Below the pieces are notes generated by a model. The model ran no database searches. It saw only the letters and a program-made list of their open reading frames with translations, and was not told where the DNA came from. Positions 50,530 through 59,567 of a DNA stretch of 64,000 nucleotides are shown here, piece by piece. Positions within the stretch are counted from its first letter, which is position 1; each line of letters begins with the position of its first letter. The DNA is from UBA668 sp043740085. Its GTDB lineage: Bacteria; Actinomycetota; Acidimicrobiia; Acidimicrobiales; Ilumatobacteraceae. The position numbers were made by a program, and so were the translations under genes. The stretch lies in NCBI GenBank assembly GCA_043740085.1, contig JAYUCY010000143.1:1-64000 (forward strand), written 5' to 3'.

Positions 50530-51585
50530 ATGTCGAACTCCACACCTCCCGCTATCCAACTCGTCGGCCTGCGCAAGTCGTTCGGCGTCGGCGACCACGA
50601 GGTGGTTGCAGTCAGTTCGGTCGACCTGACCATCGAGGAAGGCGAGTTCTTCTCGCTGCTCGGCCCGTCGGGTAGCGGAAAGACCACTGTGTTGCGCATG
50701 ATCGCCGGCTTCGAAAGCCCGACGGCAGGCGCAATCCTGCTGCAGGGTCGCGATGTCACCGGGCTCGCCCCGTTTGACCGCGACGTCAACACCGTCTTTC
50801 AGGACTACGCACTGTTCCCGCACATGACCGTGCTACAGAACGTGGAGTACGGGCTGAAGGTGAAGAAGGTTGCCAAGACCGAGCGGCGCAAGCGGGCCAA
50901 CGAGATGCTGGAGTCCGTTCGGCTGGGCGGCTTTGGTCATCGCAAGCCCAACCAGCTCAGCGGCGGCCAACGCCAGCGTGTCGCGTTGGCACGTGCACTC
51001 GTGAACCGACCAAAGGTGCTGCTGCTCGACGAGCCGTTGGGCGCACTCGACGCCAAGCTGCGTGAGGAGATGCAGGTTGAGTTGAAAGAGATTCAACGCG
51101 ACGTGGGCATCACCTTCGTGTTCGTCACCCACGACCAGGGAGAGGCGCTCAGCATGAGCAACCGCATCGCGGTGTTCAACGAGGGCCGCATCGAGCAGGT
51201 CGGCACGCCGCGCGAGATGTACGACAAGCCCGACACGTCGTTCGTGGCCGGCTTCGTCGGCATCAGTAACGTGCTATCGGCGGCGCTCTCGCGTGAGCTG
51301 ATGGGTGTCGAGGCCGTGCACAGCGTTCGCCCCGAGCGCATCCGAGTCGTGCACGAAGTCTCATCCGATGGAGAGATCTCCGTCACCGGCGTCGTCAGCG
51401 ACCTGCAGTACCTGGGTGCGGACAGTCGCATCCGCGTCGCGCTTCCGGGCGGCGAACACCTTCTCGCCAGCGTGCCGAGCGACGGGCTCGTTGGAGTTGC
51501 CATTGGCGGTCCTATCCGCCTGGCGTGGTCGCGATTTGCGGCCTACACAGTCGAAGCAACAACCACCTCTGAAGGGGGAAACTAA
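50530..51585 (+). CDS. potA: Polyamine-type ABC transporter ATPase (PotA-like)
   Basis: A 351-residue ATPase: Walker A LGPSGSGKTT, Q-loop VFQDYALFPHMTV, signature LSGGQRQRVALARAL, Walker B LLLDEPLGALD, switch VTHDQGEAL, and a C-terminal TOBE domain (RPERIRV). It belongs to the spermidine/putrescine/Fe group. The ATG at 50530 is chosen over the open frame to 50458, which lacks family residues. Its stop overlaps the binding-protein start (TAATG). Confidence 0.9.
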   Translation: MSNSTPPAIQLVGLRKSFGVGDHEVVAVSSVDLTIEEGEFFSLLGPSGSGKTTVLRMIAGFESPTAGAILLQGRDVTGLAPFDRDVNTVFQDYALFPHMTVLQNVEYGLKVKKVAKTERRKRANEMLESVRLGGFGHRKPNQLSGGQRQRVALARALVNRPKVLLLDEPLGALDAKLREEMQVELKEIQRDVGITFVFVTHDQGEALSMSNRIAVFNEGRIEQVGTPREMYDKPDTSFVAGFVGISNVLSAALSRELMGVEAVHSVRPERIRVVHEVSSDGEISVTGVVSDLQYLGADSRIRVALPGGEHLLASVPSDGLVGVAIGGPIRLAWSRFAAYTVEATTTSEGGN

Positions 51586-52883
51586 TGAGGACCACAAGAA
51601 CCGCAATGGCGCTACTTGCGTCATTGTCGATCGTTGTCGCTGCATGCGGCAGCGACTCCAACGATACGGCTACCACCTCGGCCGACACGGCGGCCACCGA
51701 AACCACCACTGGCGACACGGCTGCGCCGGAAACTACGGTCGGTGAAACCACCGACACGGCAACACCCGACACCACCGGCGGCGCCGTCGACTACATGTGG
51801 ACGCCCAACGCCGACCTGTTGGCCGGCGCCGAGGGTCAGCTCAATGTCGTGGCATGGGCCGGGTATGCAGAAGACGGCTCCACTGACCCCGCCTACGACT
51901 GGGTGACACCTTTTGAGAAGATGACCAGCTGCTCGGTCAACGTGAAGACCGGTGCCTCCAGTGACGAGATGGTGCAACTCATGCAGAGCGGCGAATACGA
52001 CGGGGTCTCCGCCTCGGGTGATGCCACGCAGCGCCTCATCGCGGGCAACGAAGTCGTTGCTATCGACACGGCCGATTTCTCCAGCTACGCCGACATCTTC
52101 GAAGGCCTCAAGCTGCAGCCGTGGAACTCCGTCGACGGCACGCCGTACGGTATTCCTCACGGTCGTGGCGCCAACCTGTTGGTGTACAACACCGAGGCCT
52201 TCGCGGATGCCGCCCCGGATTCGTGGAGCGTCATGTTCGAGCCGGGCAGCCCGGCCGACGGTGCGATCTCGGTGTACGACAGCGCGATCTACATCGCTGA
52301 CGCCGCCGTGTACCTGATGGCCACGCAGCCCGACTTGGGGATCACCGACCCGTACGCGCTCGACCAGACTCAGTTCGACGCGGCGATTGCTCTGTTGAAC
52401 GACCAGAAGGCTCTCACCAGCCAGTACTGGGGCGACTACACGGTGCAGCAGAGCTCGTTGGAGAACGGCGACGTACTGGCAGGCACCACCTGGCAGGTCA
52501 TCGTCAACCTGGCGCAGGCCAACGGCGCCAAGATCGACGCAGTGAAGCCCGTCGAGGGTGCCACCGGCTGGTCGGACACCTGGATGCTGTCGGCAAAGGC
52601 CGCCAACCCCAACTGCATGAAGCTGTGGATGGACTGGATTGCCTCGCCGTGGGCCAACTCGCAGGTGGCAGTGTGGTTCGGCGAAGCACCCAGTAACGCC
52701 AAGTCGTGCGATCTCGATGGCATGGCCGAACACTGTGCGACCTTCCACGCGTCGGACGACGCCTACTGGGCAGACGTGTGGTACTGGACCACCGCCACCG
52801 AGACGTGCCTTGACGGCCGCACCGACGTGACGTGTGTTCCCTACACCGATTGGGTGGATGCTTGGACCACACTCCGGTCCTGA
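51585..52883 (+). CDS. potD: Polyamine-type solute-binding lipoprotein (PotD-like)
   Basis: A 432-residue binding lipoprotein. The signal ends IVVAAC with lipidated Cys21, then a Thr/Ala/Asp linker to about 65. The mature part begins LNVVAWAGYAEDGS, typical of PotD-like family-1 proteins, and includes YGIPHGRGANLLVYN and a C-terminal TCVPYTDWVDAW. Strong GAAGGGGGAA precedes the ATG. The ligand is probably a polyamine, but related proteins bind other cations or amines. Confidence 0.9.
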   Translation: MRTTRTAMALLASLSIVVAACGSDSNDTATTSADTAATETTTGDTAAPETTVGETTDTATPDTTGGAVDYMWTPNADLLAGAEGQLNVVAWAGYAEDGSTDPAYDWVTPFEKMTSCSVNVKTGASSDEMVQLMQSGEYDGVSASGDATQRLIAGNEVVAIDTADFSSYADIFEGLKLQPWNSVDGTPYGIPHGRGANLLVYNTEAFADAAPDSWSVMFEPGSPADGAISVYDSAIYIADAAVYLMATQPDLGITDPYALDQTQFDAAIALLNDQKALTSQYWGDYTVQQSSLENGDVLAGTTWQVIVNLAQANGAKIDAVKPVEGATGWSDTWMLSAKAANPNCMKLWMDWIASPWANSQVAVWFGEAPSNAKSCDLDGMAEHCATFHASDDAYWADVWYWTTATETCLDGRTDVTCVPYTDWVDAWTTLRS

Positions 52884-53815
52884 CCGACACGAACGAGGGA
52901 GGGAAGGCCGAAGGGCCTTCCCTCCCGTTTCGTGGTGTCAATCGTGCCTTTCATGGGCGCCGCCGTCTCGGTGTCGCCAGCAGCCTCGGCCTGCCGCTGC
53001 TGTGGATGCTGGGGGTGTATGTCGGCTCACTGCTGCTGCTGATGGCCAGCTCGCTCTACGAGCTGGATTCCACGACGCAGAAGCCCAGCGACACGCTGAC
53101 GTGGGCCAACCTCAGCGATGCGTTCACCAACTCCAGCGTGGTCTGGGTGATGGTGCGCACCACGATTTTGGCGTTGGCAGTCACAGTGATCTGTTTTCTC
53201 ATCGCGTTGCCGGTGTCGTTTTTTATCTCCAAGATTGCATGGCGTCGCGCTCGGCGTGGCCTGGTGGTTGCCATGCTGATGCCGCTGTGGGCCGGCTACC
53301 TCGTCAAGGGTTACGCCTGGCGCGCGATGGTCGCGCCCGCCGGCGGTCGATTTGCGGCCAGCGGCAAGGGTGGCGGGGGGTTCTTGGAGAGCACCTTCGG
53401 TTGGACGCCCGGCTACGGCCGCGCGGCTATCGTCATCACGCTCGTCTACTTCTGGTTGCCGTACATGGTGCTGCCCATCTACGCGGGTATCGAGCGCCTT
53501 TCGCCCTCGCTCTTCGATGCAGCTGGCGACCTTGGTGCCAAGCCATTCCGAACTTTTCGCTCGGTCATGTTGCCGCTGCTGCTGCCTGCTGTTGCGGCCG
53601 GCTCAATTTTCACCTTCTCGCTGACCCTCGGCGACTACATCGTCCCCCAGCTGGTCAACAACGGCAAAGAGAAGTTCATGTTCGGCACGCTCATCAACAG
53701 CACCCTGGGCGCGCCCAACCAGCCGTTGGCGGCGGCCTACACGCTGTGGCCGCTGCTCATCGTTGTCCTCTATCTGTTCGCGATGAAGCGCCTCGGCGCA
53801 TTTGAGAATCTCTGA
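52880..53815 (+). CDS. potB: Polyamine-type ABC permease (PotB-like)
   Basis: A 311-residue permease with about six helices and the EAA loop (LFDAAGDLGAKPFRTF). The conserved N-terminus before the first helix (RRRLGVASSLGLPLLW) has no ATG, GTG or TTG start in frame downstream of potD. The best candidate is CTG at 52880, overlapping the potD stop as CTGA, which matches the ATGA/GTGA coupling seen elsewhere and yields a sensible N-terminus (TDTNEGGKAEGPSLPFRG). An ATG at about 53006 lies inside helix one and is less likely. A perfect 13-bp hairpin falls in codons 6-16. Confidence 0.85.
   Translation: MTDTNEGGKAEGPSLPFRGVNRAFHGRRRLGVASSLGLPLLWMLGVYVGSLLLLMASSLYELDSTTQKPSDTLTWANLSDAFTNSSVVWVMVRTTILALAVTVICFLIALPVSFFISKIAWRRARRGLVVAMLMPLWAGYLVKGYAWRAMVAPAGGRFAASGKGGGGFLESTFGWTPGYGRAAIVITLVYFWLPYMVLPIYAGIERLSPSLFDAAGDLGAKPFRTFRSVMLPLLLPAVAAGSIFTFSLTLGDYIVPQLVNNGKEKFMFGTLINSTLGAPNQPLAAAYTLWPLLIVVLYLFAMKRLGAFENL
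52897..52926 (+). promoter_or_regulatory. Perfect 13-bp hairpin at the potD/potB junction
   Basis: GGGAGGGAAGGCC and GGCCTTCCCTCCC pair perfectly around a GAAG loop, followed by GTTTCG. Position and strength suggest it stabilises the upstream potD message and limits expression of the permease genes. The T-run is too short for a good terminator. Confidence 0.75.
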
Positions 53816-54636
53816 TGCGGCTGTCCCGGTTCTCGCGAGCGTCGCTGTGCGCGATGACGGTGCTGACGTTGGTGTTCCTGTATCTGCCGCTGCTGGTCGT
53901 TGCACGGCTGTCGTTCAATCCGCAGAAGTCGGTGTCGTGGCCGGGATGGTCGGGTTACACCACTTCTTGGTGGGGTAAGGCGTGGGAGGCGGACGGGCCG
54001 CGCGACGCTCTGGTGAATTCCTGCAAGGTGGCGTTTGCCTCGATGCTGATTGCGCTCGTGCTGGGCAGCCTCGCTGCCTTCGCAATGACCCGCTTCACGT
54101 TCTTCGGCAAGACGTCGGTGTCGTTCCTGCTGGTGCTGCCGATTGCGCTTCCCGGCATCGTCACCGGTATTGCGCTGCAGAACACGTTCTCACGCACCGT
54201 CGATCTGGGGCTGGTTTCGTTCAAGGTCGGCTTCGGGTTCCACTCGCTGATCATTGCCCACGCCACCTTCTGCGTGGTGGTGGCGTATAACAACGTCGTG
54301 GCTCGCCTTCGCCGCTCGTCGCCCAATCTGTTGGAGGCCTCGGCCGACCTCGGTGCTCAAGGCACGCAGACCTTTCGTTACGTCACCTTTCCGCTGGTGC
54401 GTTCGGCGCTGGTGGCTGGCGGCATTTTGGCGTTCGCGCTCAGCTTCGACGAGATCGTGGTCACCACCTTCACCGCCGGCTCTGGCTTCGAGACGCTGCC
54501 GGTGTGGATCTACGCCAACTTCAGCCGACCCAACAACGTGCCACTGGTCAACGTGATGGCCACGTGTGTGATGTTGGTCTCGATCCCGTTGGCGTGGCTG
54601 GCGCAGCGCCTCAGCGATGGCGGCGACGAAGCCTGA
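53815..54636 (+). CDS. potC: Polyamine-type ABC permease (PotC-like)
   Basis: A 273-residue permease, partner of PotB, with an N-terminal helix (MTVLTLVFLYLPLLVVARLS), about five further helices and the EAA loop LLEASADLGAQGTQTF. The start overlaps the potB stop (TGATG). It is the last gene of potABCD. Confidence 0.92.
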   Translation: MRLSRFSRASLCAMTVLTLVFLYLPLLVVARLSFNPQKSVSWPGWSGYTTSWWGKAWEADGPRDALVNSCKVAFASMLIALVLGSLAAFAMTRFTFFGKTSVSFLLVLPIALPGIVTGIALQNTFSRTVDLGLVSFKVGFGFHSLIIAHATFCVVVAYNNVVARLRRSSPNLLEASADLGAQGTQTFRYVTFPLVRSALVAGGILAFALSFDEIVVTTFTAGSGFETLPVWIYANFSRPNNVPLVNVMATCVMLVSIPLAWLAQRLSDGGDEA

Positions 54637-54656
54637 GCGTCGGGAGGCGAGACGGG

Positions 54657-54662
54657 TAGCGT
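54657..54662 (+). promoter_or_regulatory. Leaderless-type -10 box of ftsY
   Basis: TAGCGT with nine bases to the ATG at 54672. Confidence 0.45.
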
Positions 54663-54671
54663 GACGGCGCC

Positions 54672-55841
54672 ATGTTGTGGATCTATTTCGTACTCATCGT
54701 CGCCGTCCTGGTCTTTGGCTTCGGCGTTGTCCTCGTCAATCGCCGCCGGTCGGCAGCTCCGGCGGCACCGGTTCGCCCGACGCTCTCACCGAAACCAACA
54801 CCAACACCTACTCCGACACCAGTCCCGATCGAGGCCGGCACCGACGCCGAGGTCGTCGAGTACGACGCGGTTGTTGAAGACGACGGGGTTGTTGAAGACG
54901 ACTTGGTTGACGACGTGCAGGAGTTCGAGCGACCCAACTTCCGATCGCGAATGTCGAAGGCCCGGTCTGCTTTCACCGGCGCGCTGCTGGGCATCGCCGG
55001 GCGTACGGGCATCACGAACGAGACATGGGACGACTTGGAAGAAGCACTGCTGCGCGCCGACGTTGGAGTACGTGTCACTGACGAGTTGTTGGGCGGCCTG
55101 CGGGCTCGGGTGAAGGCCAAGGAGATCACGGGGCCGGGCCAGCTGTTGACGGCATTGCAGGTGGAGATGACGTCGCGCCTGGATGGCGCCGACCGCTCGC
55201 TGCACCTCGAGCCAGGTGAGCCTGACAGCCCCAATGTATGGCTGTTTGTCGGCGTCAACGGCGTGGGCAAGACCACCACCATCGGCAAAGTCTCGGCCCT
55301 GCAACGCGAAGCGGGCGTGAGCGTGTTGATGGCTGCGGGCGACACATTCCGTGCCGCCGCCGCCGAGCAGCTCACCACCTGGGCCGAACGCAGCGGTGCA
55401 GAAATCGTGCGCGGCAACGAAGGCGGCGACCCCAGTGCGGTTATCTTTGACGCGATCGAGCGGGCTGGTGCACGCGGCATTCAGCTCGTGCTGGCTGACA
55501 CCGCCGGCCGGCTGCACACCAAGACCAACCTGATGGACGAGCTGCGCAAGGTGCGCCGCGTTGCTGCCAAAGGCAAGGGTCGCGTTACTGAGGTGCTGCT
55601 GGTCATCGATGCCACCACCGGCCAAAATGGCCTCACGCAGGCACGCGAGTTTGGTGATGCAACCGACGTCACGGGCGTGGTGCTGACCAAGCTGGACGGC
55701 TCTGCGAAGGGTGGCATTGTGTTCGCAATCGAAACCGAGTTGGGTTTGCCGGTGAAGCTGGTGGGCCTCGGTGAGACCATCGGTGACCTGGTTCCCTTCG
55801 AACCCAGCGAGTTCGTGGAGGCGCTCGTCAGCCTCGACTGA
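54672..55841 (+). CDS. ftsY: Signal recognition particle receptor FtsY
   Basis: SRP receptor GTPase, 389 residues. It has a real N-terminal transmembrane helix (residues 3-23, ending in RRR), then a Pro/Thr and acidic linker, then the NG domain: G1 GVNGVGKTT at 194-202, DTFRAAAAEQL, G3 DTAGRLHTKTN, G4 TKLDGSAKGG. Membrane anchoring by one helix is typical of actinobacterial FtsY. It works with Ffh, encoded 1.6 kb downstream. Confidence 0.97.
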   Translation: MLWIYFVLIVAVLVFGFGVVLVNRRRSAAPAAPVRPTLSPKPTPTPTPTPVPIEAGTDAEVVEYDAVVEDDGVVEDDLVDDVQEFERPNFRSRMSKARSAFTGALLGIAGRTGITNETWDDLEEALLRADVGVRVTDELLGGLRARVKAKEITGPGQLLTALQVEMTSRLDGADRSLHLEPGEPDSPNVWLFVGVNGVGKTTTIGKVSALQREAGVSVLMAAGDTFRAAAAEQLTTWAERSGAEIVRGNEGGDPSAVIFDAIERAGARGIQLVLADTAGRLHTKTNLMDELRKVRRVAAKGKGRVTEVLLVIDATTGQNGLTQAREFGDATDVTGVVLTKLDGSAKGGIVFAIETELGLPVKLVGLGETIGDLVPFEPSEFVEALVSLD

Positions 55842-55942
55842 AATTTTTGGAACCGGGCGATAGCTCGCATCGTCGAACGAAGTGAATGACGTGCACCGCA
55901 CAGGTGCCGGCCCTCCATCCGCACCGAGAAGGAACCATCACC

Positions 55943-57436
55943 ATGCTTCGCTCACGCCGCTTTGCCTTCGCCGCCGCTGCCCTCCTTGTTGGCCTCTCTG
56001 CGTGTGGCGATTCCAGCTCGCGGACCGTCGCGGGCAACTCGCCCGTGGTCATCCAGTTGGGCGAGTCGCCCTCGACCGGTGGAGGCGCCCAGGCTGCGAC
56101 GGCCGACAAGATGATGGCGCCGATGCAGGACATCACGTTTGTGTTCGACGGTGACGCTTCGCAGCTTGGCGCAGCCGGCCCGGCGTGGACATTGCCCGGT
56201 GGCGGAACACCCGATGCCGCTCGCGTTGCCAAGCTGGCTGAGCTGCTTGGGGTGAAGGGCGAACTACGTGAGGTGCCCGCCGACCAGGGTGGTGGCTGGA
56301 TGATCGGCGCTGCCGACTACAGCACGGCCACATTGACGGTGAGTACGGATGGCATGTTGAGCTGGTGGTTCAACCCCGCTCCGTCCACCGTGGCGAGTTC
56401 GATCGAGTGCGTGTATGTCGACCCCGCCGTCGATGTCGTGGTGCTCGACACTGACGCAGTCGCCACGACGGCTGTTGATCCCGCAGCGGCATCGACCGAC
56501 GCGGCGACCACGGTTGGCGGCGACGCAGTTGTCGCGCCACCGGAGGGCGGCTGCGCTGCGCCCGTGCCACCCACCAACGTTCCCGACACGGCCACTGCCG
56601 AAGCGAAGGCCAAGCAGCTCTTCGCCGACATGGGCTACGACAACGCCAGCTACGACTTCGAGATCTATGCAGACGAATGGGGCGCCAACGTCACTGCGTA
56701 CCTGCTGCTGGACGGCATGCGCAGCCCGATCTCGCTGTCCTTCGGCTACGGCGCCGAGGGAGTGGTGACCTGGGCTTCGGGTTCGCTGGCGATACCGTTG
56801 CCGGCGGGGGAGTACCCGCTGGTTGGAGCTGACGGCGGCGTGGCGCGCCTGAACGATGAGACCGGTCAGTGGGGCGGCTACTGGGGTGGGCCGATGGCCA
56901 TGTCTCGCATGGAGGGCGGTGGCACCGCGGAGGTCTCGACCGCATCGGCTGGCTCGGCGGTCGCTCCTGTTGCTGTCTCCGACACGGCCGAGCCCATCTC
57001 CGTTTCGCTGACCGGCGTCAAGATGGGCCTGACAATGATCTGGGCTGCCGACAACACCATCTGGCTGCTGCCGGCCTATGAATTCAGCGCCGCTGACGGC
57101 GGCCAATACACCGTCATCGCTGTCGACGACAGCTTCATTCAGCTGCCGGCCCCGTACCCCACCGAAACCATGCCCGTCGACTCGATGCCCGTCCCAACCA
57201 GCCCCGACACTGTTGCGACCGTCGTGAACAGCCAGGCCGCTGCCGAAGCAGTCGGCAACACGATCGTCGGCCTGCCCCTTGCCGAGGCCATCGCGAGCGC
57301 CGAGGCTGCCGGGTTCACCGTGCGAGTCACCACGCTCGACGGGATCAATCAGGCAATCACCTTCGACCTGCGCACCGATCGGCTGAACGTGTCGGTGGAG
57401 AACGGCGTCGTGACGGGCATCGACAGCATCGGCTGA
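55943..57436 (+). CDS. Large lipoprotein with C-terminal I78-inhibitor-like domain
   Basis: A 497-residue lipoprotein: signal MLRSRRFAFAAAALLVGLSA with lipidated Cys21, a long mature part of two similar-looking beta-rich segments separated by Ala/Thr/Val linkers, and cysteines at IECVY and GGCAAP. The last 65 residues (VGLPLAEAIASAEAAGFTVRV, DLRTDRLNVSVENGVVTGI) resemble the I78/potato-inhibitor-I-like fold; the first of these is given as VGLPLAEAIASAEAAGF. The function is unknown. GAAGGAA precedes the ATG at 55943. It sits between ftsY and ffh, an unusual place. Confidence 0.78.
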   Translation: MLRSRRFAFAAAALLVGLSACGDSSSRTVAGNSPVVIQLGESPSTGGGAQAATADKMMAPMQDITFVFDGDASQLGAAGPAWTLPGGGTPDAARVAKLAELLGVKGELREVPADQGGGWMIGAADYSTATLTVSTDGMLSWWFNPAPSTVASSIECVYVDPAVDVVVLDTDAVATTAVDPAAASTDAATTVGGDAVVAPPEGGCAAPVPPTNVPDTATAEAKAKQLFADMGYDNASYDFEIYADEWGANVTAYLLLDGMRSPISLSFGYGAEGVVTWASGSLAIPLPAGEYPLVGADGGVARLNDETGQWGGYWGGPMAMSRMEGGGTAEVSTASAGSAVAPVAVSDTAEPISVSLTGVKMGLTMIWAADNTIWLLPAYEFSAADGGQYTVIAVDDSFIQLPAPYPTETMPVDSMPVPTSPDTVATVVNSQAAAEAVGNTIVGLPLAEAIASAEAAGFTVRVTTLDGINQAITFDLRTDRLNVSVENGVVTGIDSIG

Positions 57437-57450
57437 CGCATCCGCCCGGA

Positions 57451-57456
57451 TAGCGT
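57451..57456 (+). promoter_or_regulatory. Leaderless-type -10 box of ffh
   Basis: TAGCGT with ten bases to the ATG at 57467. Confidence 0.45.
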
Positions 57457-57466
57457 TTCGCCTCGC

Positions 57467-58912
57467 ATGTTTGATTCCCTGTCCTCCCGCCTCGAAGTCA
57501 TCGTCAAGCGGTTGCGCGGCAAAGGCCGACTGACCGAGGCCGATGTCGACGAGATGCTGAAAGAGATCCGTACTGCGCTGCTGGAGGCCGACGTCAACGT
57601 CGGCGTCGTGCGCAACGTGGTCGCCCGCATCCGCGAACAGGCGGTGGGTAGCCGCGTCAGCGAAGCGCTGGATCCCAGCCAGCAGGTCATCAAGATCGTC
57701 AACGCCGAGCTCACTGCGATGCTCGGTGGTGAGACGCTGAAGATCGCGTACGCCTCGCGCCCGCCCACCGTCATCTTGATGGCGGGTCTGCAGGGCTCGG
57801 GTAAGACCACCAACTCGGCCAAATTGGCCCGCTGGTTCAAGAGCCAGGGCCGCCAGCCATTGCTCGTGGGCGCCGACCTTCAGCGTCCCGCCGCCGTCGA
57901 GCAGCTGCGCACACTCGGCCGCCAGATCGACGTGCCGGTGTTCAGCGAGCCCGGCGACCCGGTCTCCACCGCCCGGCGCGGTCTGGAGGAGGCGCGTCGC
58001 CTCGGGCGCGACGTGCTCATCGTCGACACTGCCGGACGCTTGTCCATCGACGCCGAGTTGATGGAAGAGATCCGCCAGATCTCGCAGGCCGTGCAGCCCG
58101 ACTACACGTTCCTGGTCATCGATGCCATGACCGGCCAGGACGCAGTTGGCGTGGCCGAGGCGTTCCACGCCACGCTCGCCATCGACGGCGTGATCATGTC
58201 GAAAATGGACGGCGACGCTCGCGGTGGTGCAGCGCTCAGCGTCAAGGAAGTCATCGGCCGCCCGATCGCGTTCGCCAGTACCGGTGAGAAGCTCAGCGAG
58301 TTCGAGCAGTTCCACCCAGACCGTATGGCCGGGCGCATCTTGGGCATGGGCGACATGCTCACCCTCATCGAGCAGGCCGAGCAGGCCTTCGAGAAGGACC
58401 AGGCGGAGGCCGCGGCCACCAAGCTGATGGAAGGCGAGTTCACGCTCGACGACTTCCTCGACCAGATGCAGGCCCTCAAGAAGATGGGCCCGCTGGGCAA
58501 CCTGATGGGCATGATGCCTGGCGTGCCCAAGGAGCTGAAGGGCGCCGAGATTGGTGACGACCAGCTCAAGCCGATCGAGGCAATCATTCGCAGTATGACG
58601 CCGCTGGAGCGCCGCAAGCCGGAGCTGATCAACGGCAGCCGACGCACGCGCATCGCAATGGGCAGCGGTACCAGCGTCGGCGACGTCAACCGCCTGGTGA
58701 AGCAGTTCGGCGAGATGCAAAAGATGATGAAGCGGATGGGTGCAATGAGCGGCGGCCGGCCCGGCAAGAAGGGCAAGAAGGGCAAGCCCGGCCGCGGTTT
58801 CCCCGGTATGCCTGGCGGCATGGGCGCAATGCCGGGCATGCCAGGTGGCGGAATGCCTGGGTTTCCCCCTGGAATGGGTGGGGCGCCGGGTGGCTTCCCC
58901 AACTTCAATTGA
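57467..58912 (+). CDS. ffh: Signal recognition particle protein Ffh
   Basis: SRP54 homologue binding 4.5S RNA and signal sequences, 481 residues. NG domain: GLQGSGKTT near 107-115, DLQRPAAVEQL, DTAGRLSIDAEL, MDGDARGGAALS. The M domain from about residue 300 contains the methionine-rich groove (MGPLGNLMGMMPG) and the RNA-binding RRTRIAMGSG. The last 45 residues are a Gly/Met/Pro-rich tail (PGMPGG repeats) longer than usual. Confidence 0.98.
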   Translation: MFDSLSSRLEVIVKRLRGKGRLTEADVDEMLKEIRTALLEADVNVGVVRNVVARIREQAVGSRVSEALDPSQQVIKIVNAELTAMLGGETLKIAYASRPPTVILMAGLQGSGKTTNSAKLARWFKSQGRQPLLVGADLQRPAAVEQLRTLGRQIDVPVFSEPGDPVSTARRGLEEARRLGRDVLIVDTAGRLSIDAELMEEIRQISQAVQPDYTFLVIDAMTGQDAVGVAEAFHATLAIDGVIMSKMDGDARGGAALSVKEVIGRPIAFASTGEKLSEFEQFHPDRMAGRILGMGDMLTLIEQAEQAFEKDQAEAAATKLMEGEFTLDDFLDQMQALKKMGPLGNLMGMMPGVPKELKGAEIGDDQLKPIEAIIRSMTPLERRKPELINGSRRTRIAMGSGTSVGDVNRLVKQFGEMQKMMKRMGAMSGGRPGKKGKKGKPGRGFPGMPGGMGAMPGMPGGGMPGFPPGMGGAPGGFPNFN

Positions 58913-58918
58913 TAGCCT
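58913..58918 (+). promoter_or_regulatory. -10 box of the rpsP operon
   Basis: TAGCCT immediately after the ffh stop codon; a leader of about 52 bases with AGGGAG would follow. Confidence 0.4.
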
Positions 58919-58976
58919 TACGCAGTTCGTATTTCGACGTCGTCAACGTTTTTTCGTTAGGGAGCACTGAAGTCGC

Positions 58977-59249
58977 ATGGCAGTAAAGCTGCGTCTCACT
59001 CGGGTCGGCAAGACCAAGCAACCGCAGTACCGCATCGTGGCGGCTGATAGCCGTTCGCCTCGCGACGGTCGGTTCATCCAGATCGTGGGCACCTACAACC
59101 CCCGCACCGACCCTTCGTCGCTCACTGTTGACAACGCCAAGGCCGTCAAGTGGCTGATGGACGGCGCACAGCCGACCGAGCGGGTCAAGAAGCTGCTCGA
59201 GATCTCGGGCGCATGGGCCGAGTTCGGCACCGCTCGCGCGGCGAAGTAA
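58977..59249 (+). CDS. rpsP: Small ribosomal subunit protein bS16
   Basis: A 90-residue bS16 with the standard opening AVKLRLTRVGKTKQPQYRIV and the segment IQIVGTYNPRTDPS. First gene of the conserved rpsP-khpA-rimM-trmD-rplS operon. Confidence 0.98.
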   Translation: MAVKLRLTRVGKTKQPQYRIVAADSRSPRDGRFIQIVGTYNPRTDPSSLTVDNAKAVKWLMDGAQPTERVKKLLEISGAWAEFGTARAAK

Positions 59250-59257
59250 CCCCACTC

Positions 59258-59545
59258 ATGTCTGACGTTGTGACCGACTTGGTGACCGAGGATCAGCCTG
59301 TTCTGGCGCCCACCGCGACTGCGGTGCTCACGCATGTCGTTCGCTCCATCGTCGACGACCCATCGTTGGTCATCGTCGAGGGTGCGGAAGGCCGTGGCCG
59401 GGTTCGCCTCGAAGTTCGCGTTGGCCCGGGCGACCTTGGCCGCGTGATTGGCCGTCGTGGCCGTACTGCGCAGAGCATTCGCACTGTGGTGCGCGCTGCC
59501 GCCACCCGCGACGACGTCGAAGTCGACGTCGATTTCGCTGACTGA
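59258..59545 (+). CDS. khpA: KH-domain RNA-binding protein KhpA
   Basis: A 95-residue single KH domain with the RNA-binding loop GRVIGRRGRTAQSIRT. KhpA pairs with KhpB/Jag in small-RNA and cell-division control. The ATG at 59258 follows rpsP by eight bases; the longer frame to 59150 lies within rpsP. The 20 residues before the KH fold are an acidic extension. Confidence 0.94.
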   Translation: MSDVVTDLVTEDQPVLAPTATAVLTHVVRSIVDDPSLVIVEGAEGRGRVRLEVRVGPGDLGRVIGRRGRTAQSIRTVVRAAATRDDVEVDVDFAD

Positions 59546-59567
59546 GCCACCGGCTCGGCTGGCAGCC

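Noticed and set aside
52897..52926. The hairpin as a rho-independent terminator of potAD
   Set aside because: Only three T residues follow the stem, and potB/potC downstream clearly belong to the same transporter.
52834..53805. 323-residue plus-strand open frame overlapping potB
   Set aside because: Arg/His-rich, no hydrophobic pattern; potB in the neighbouring frame has six helices and the EAA loop.
56264..58720. 818-residue open frame opposite the lipoprotein and ffh
   Set aside because: Spans two genuine genes on the other strand and shows no domain; shadow.
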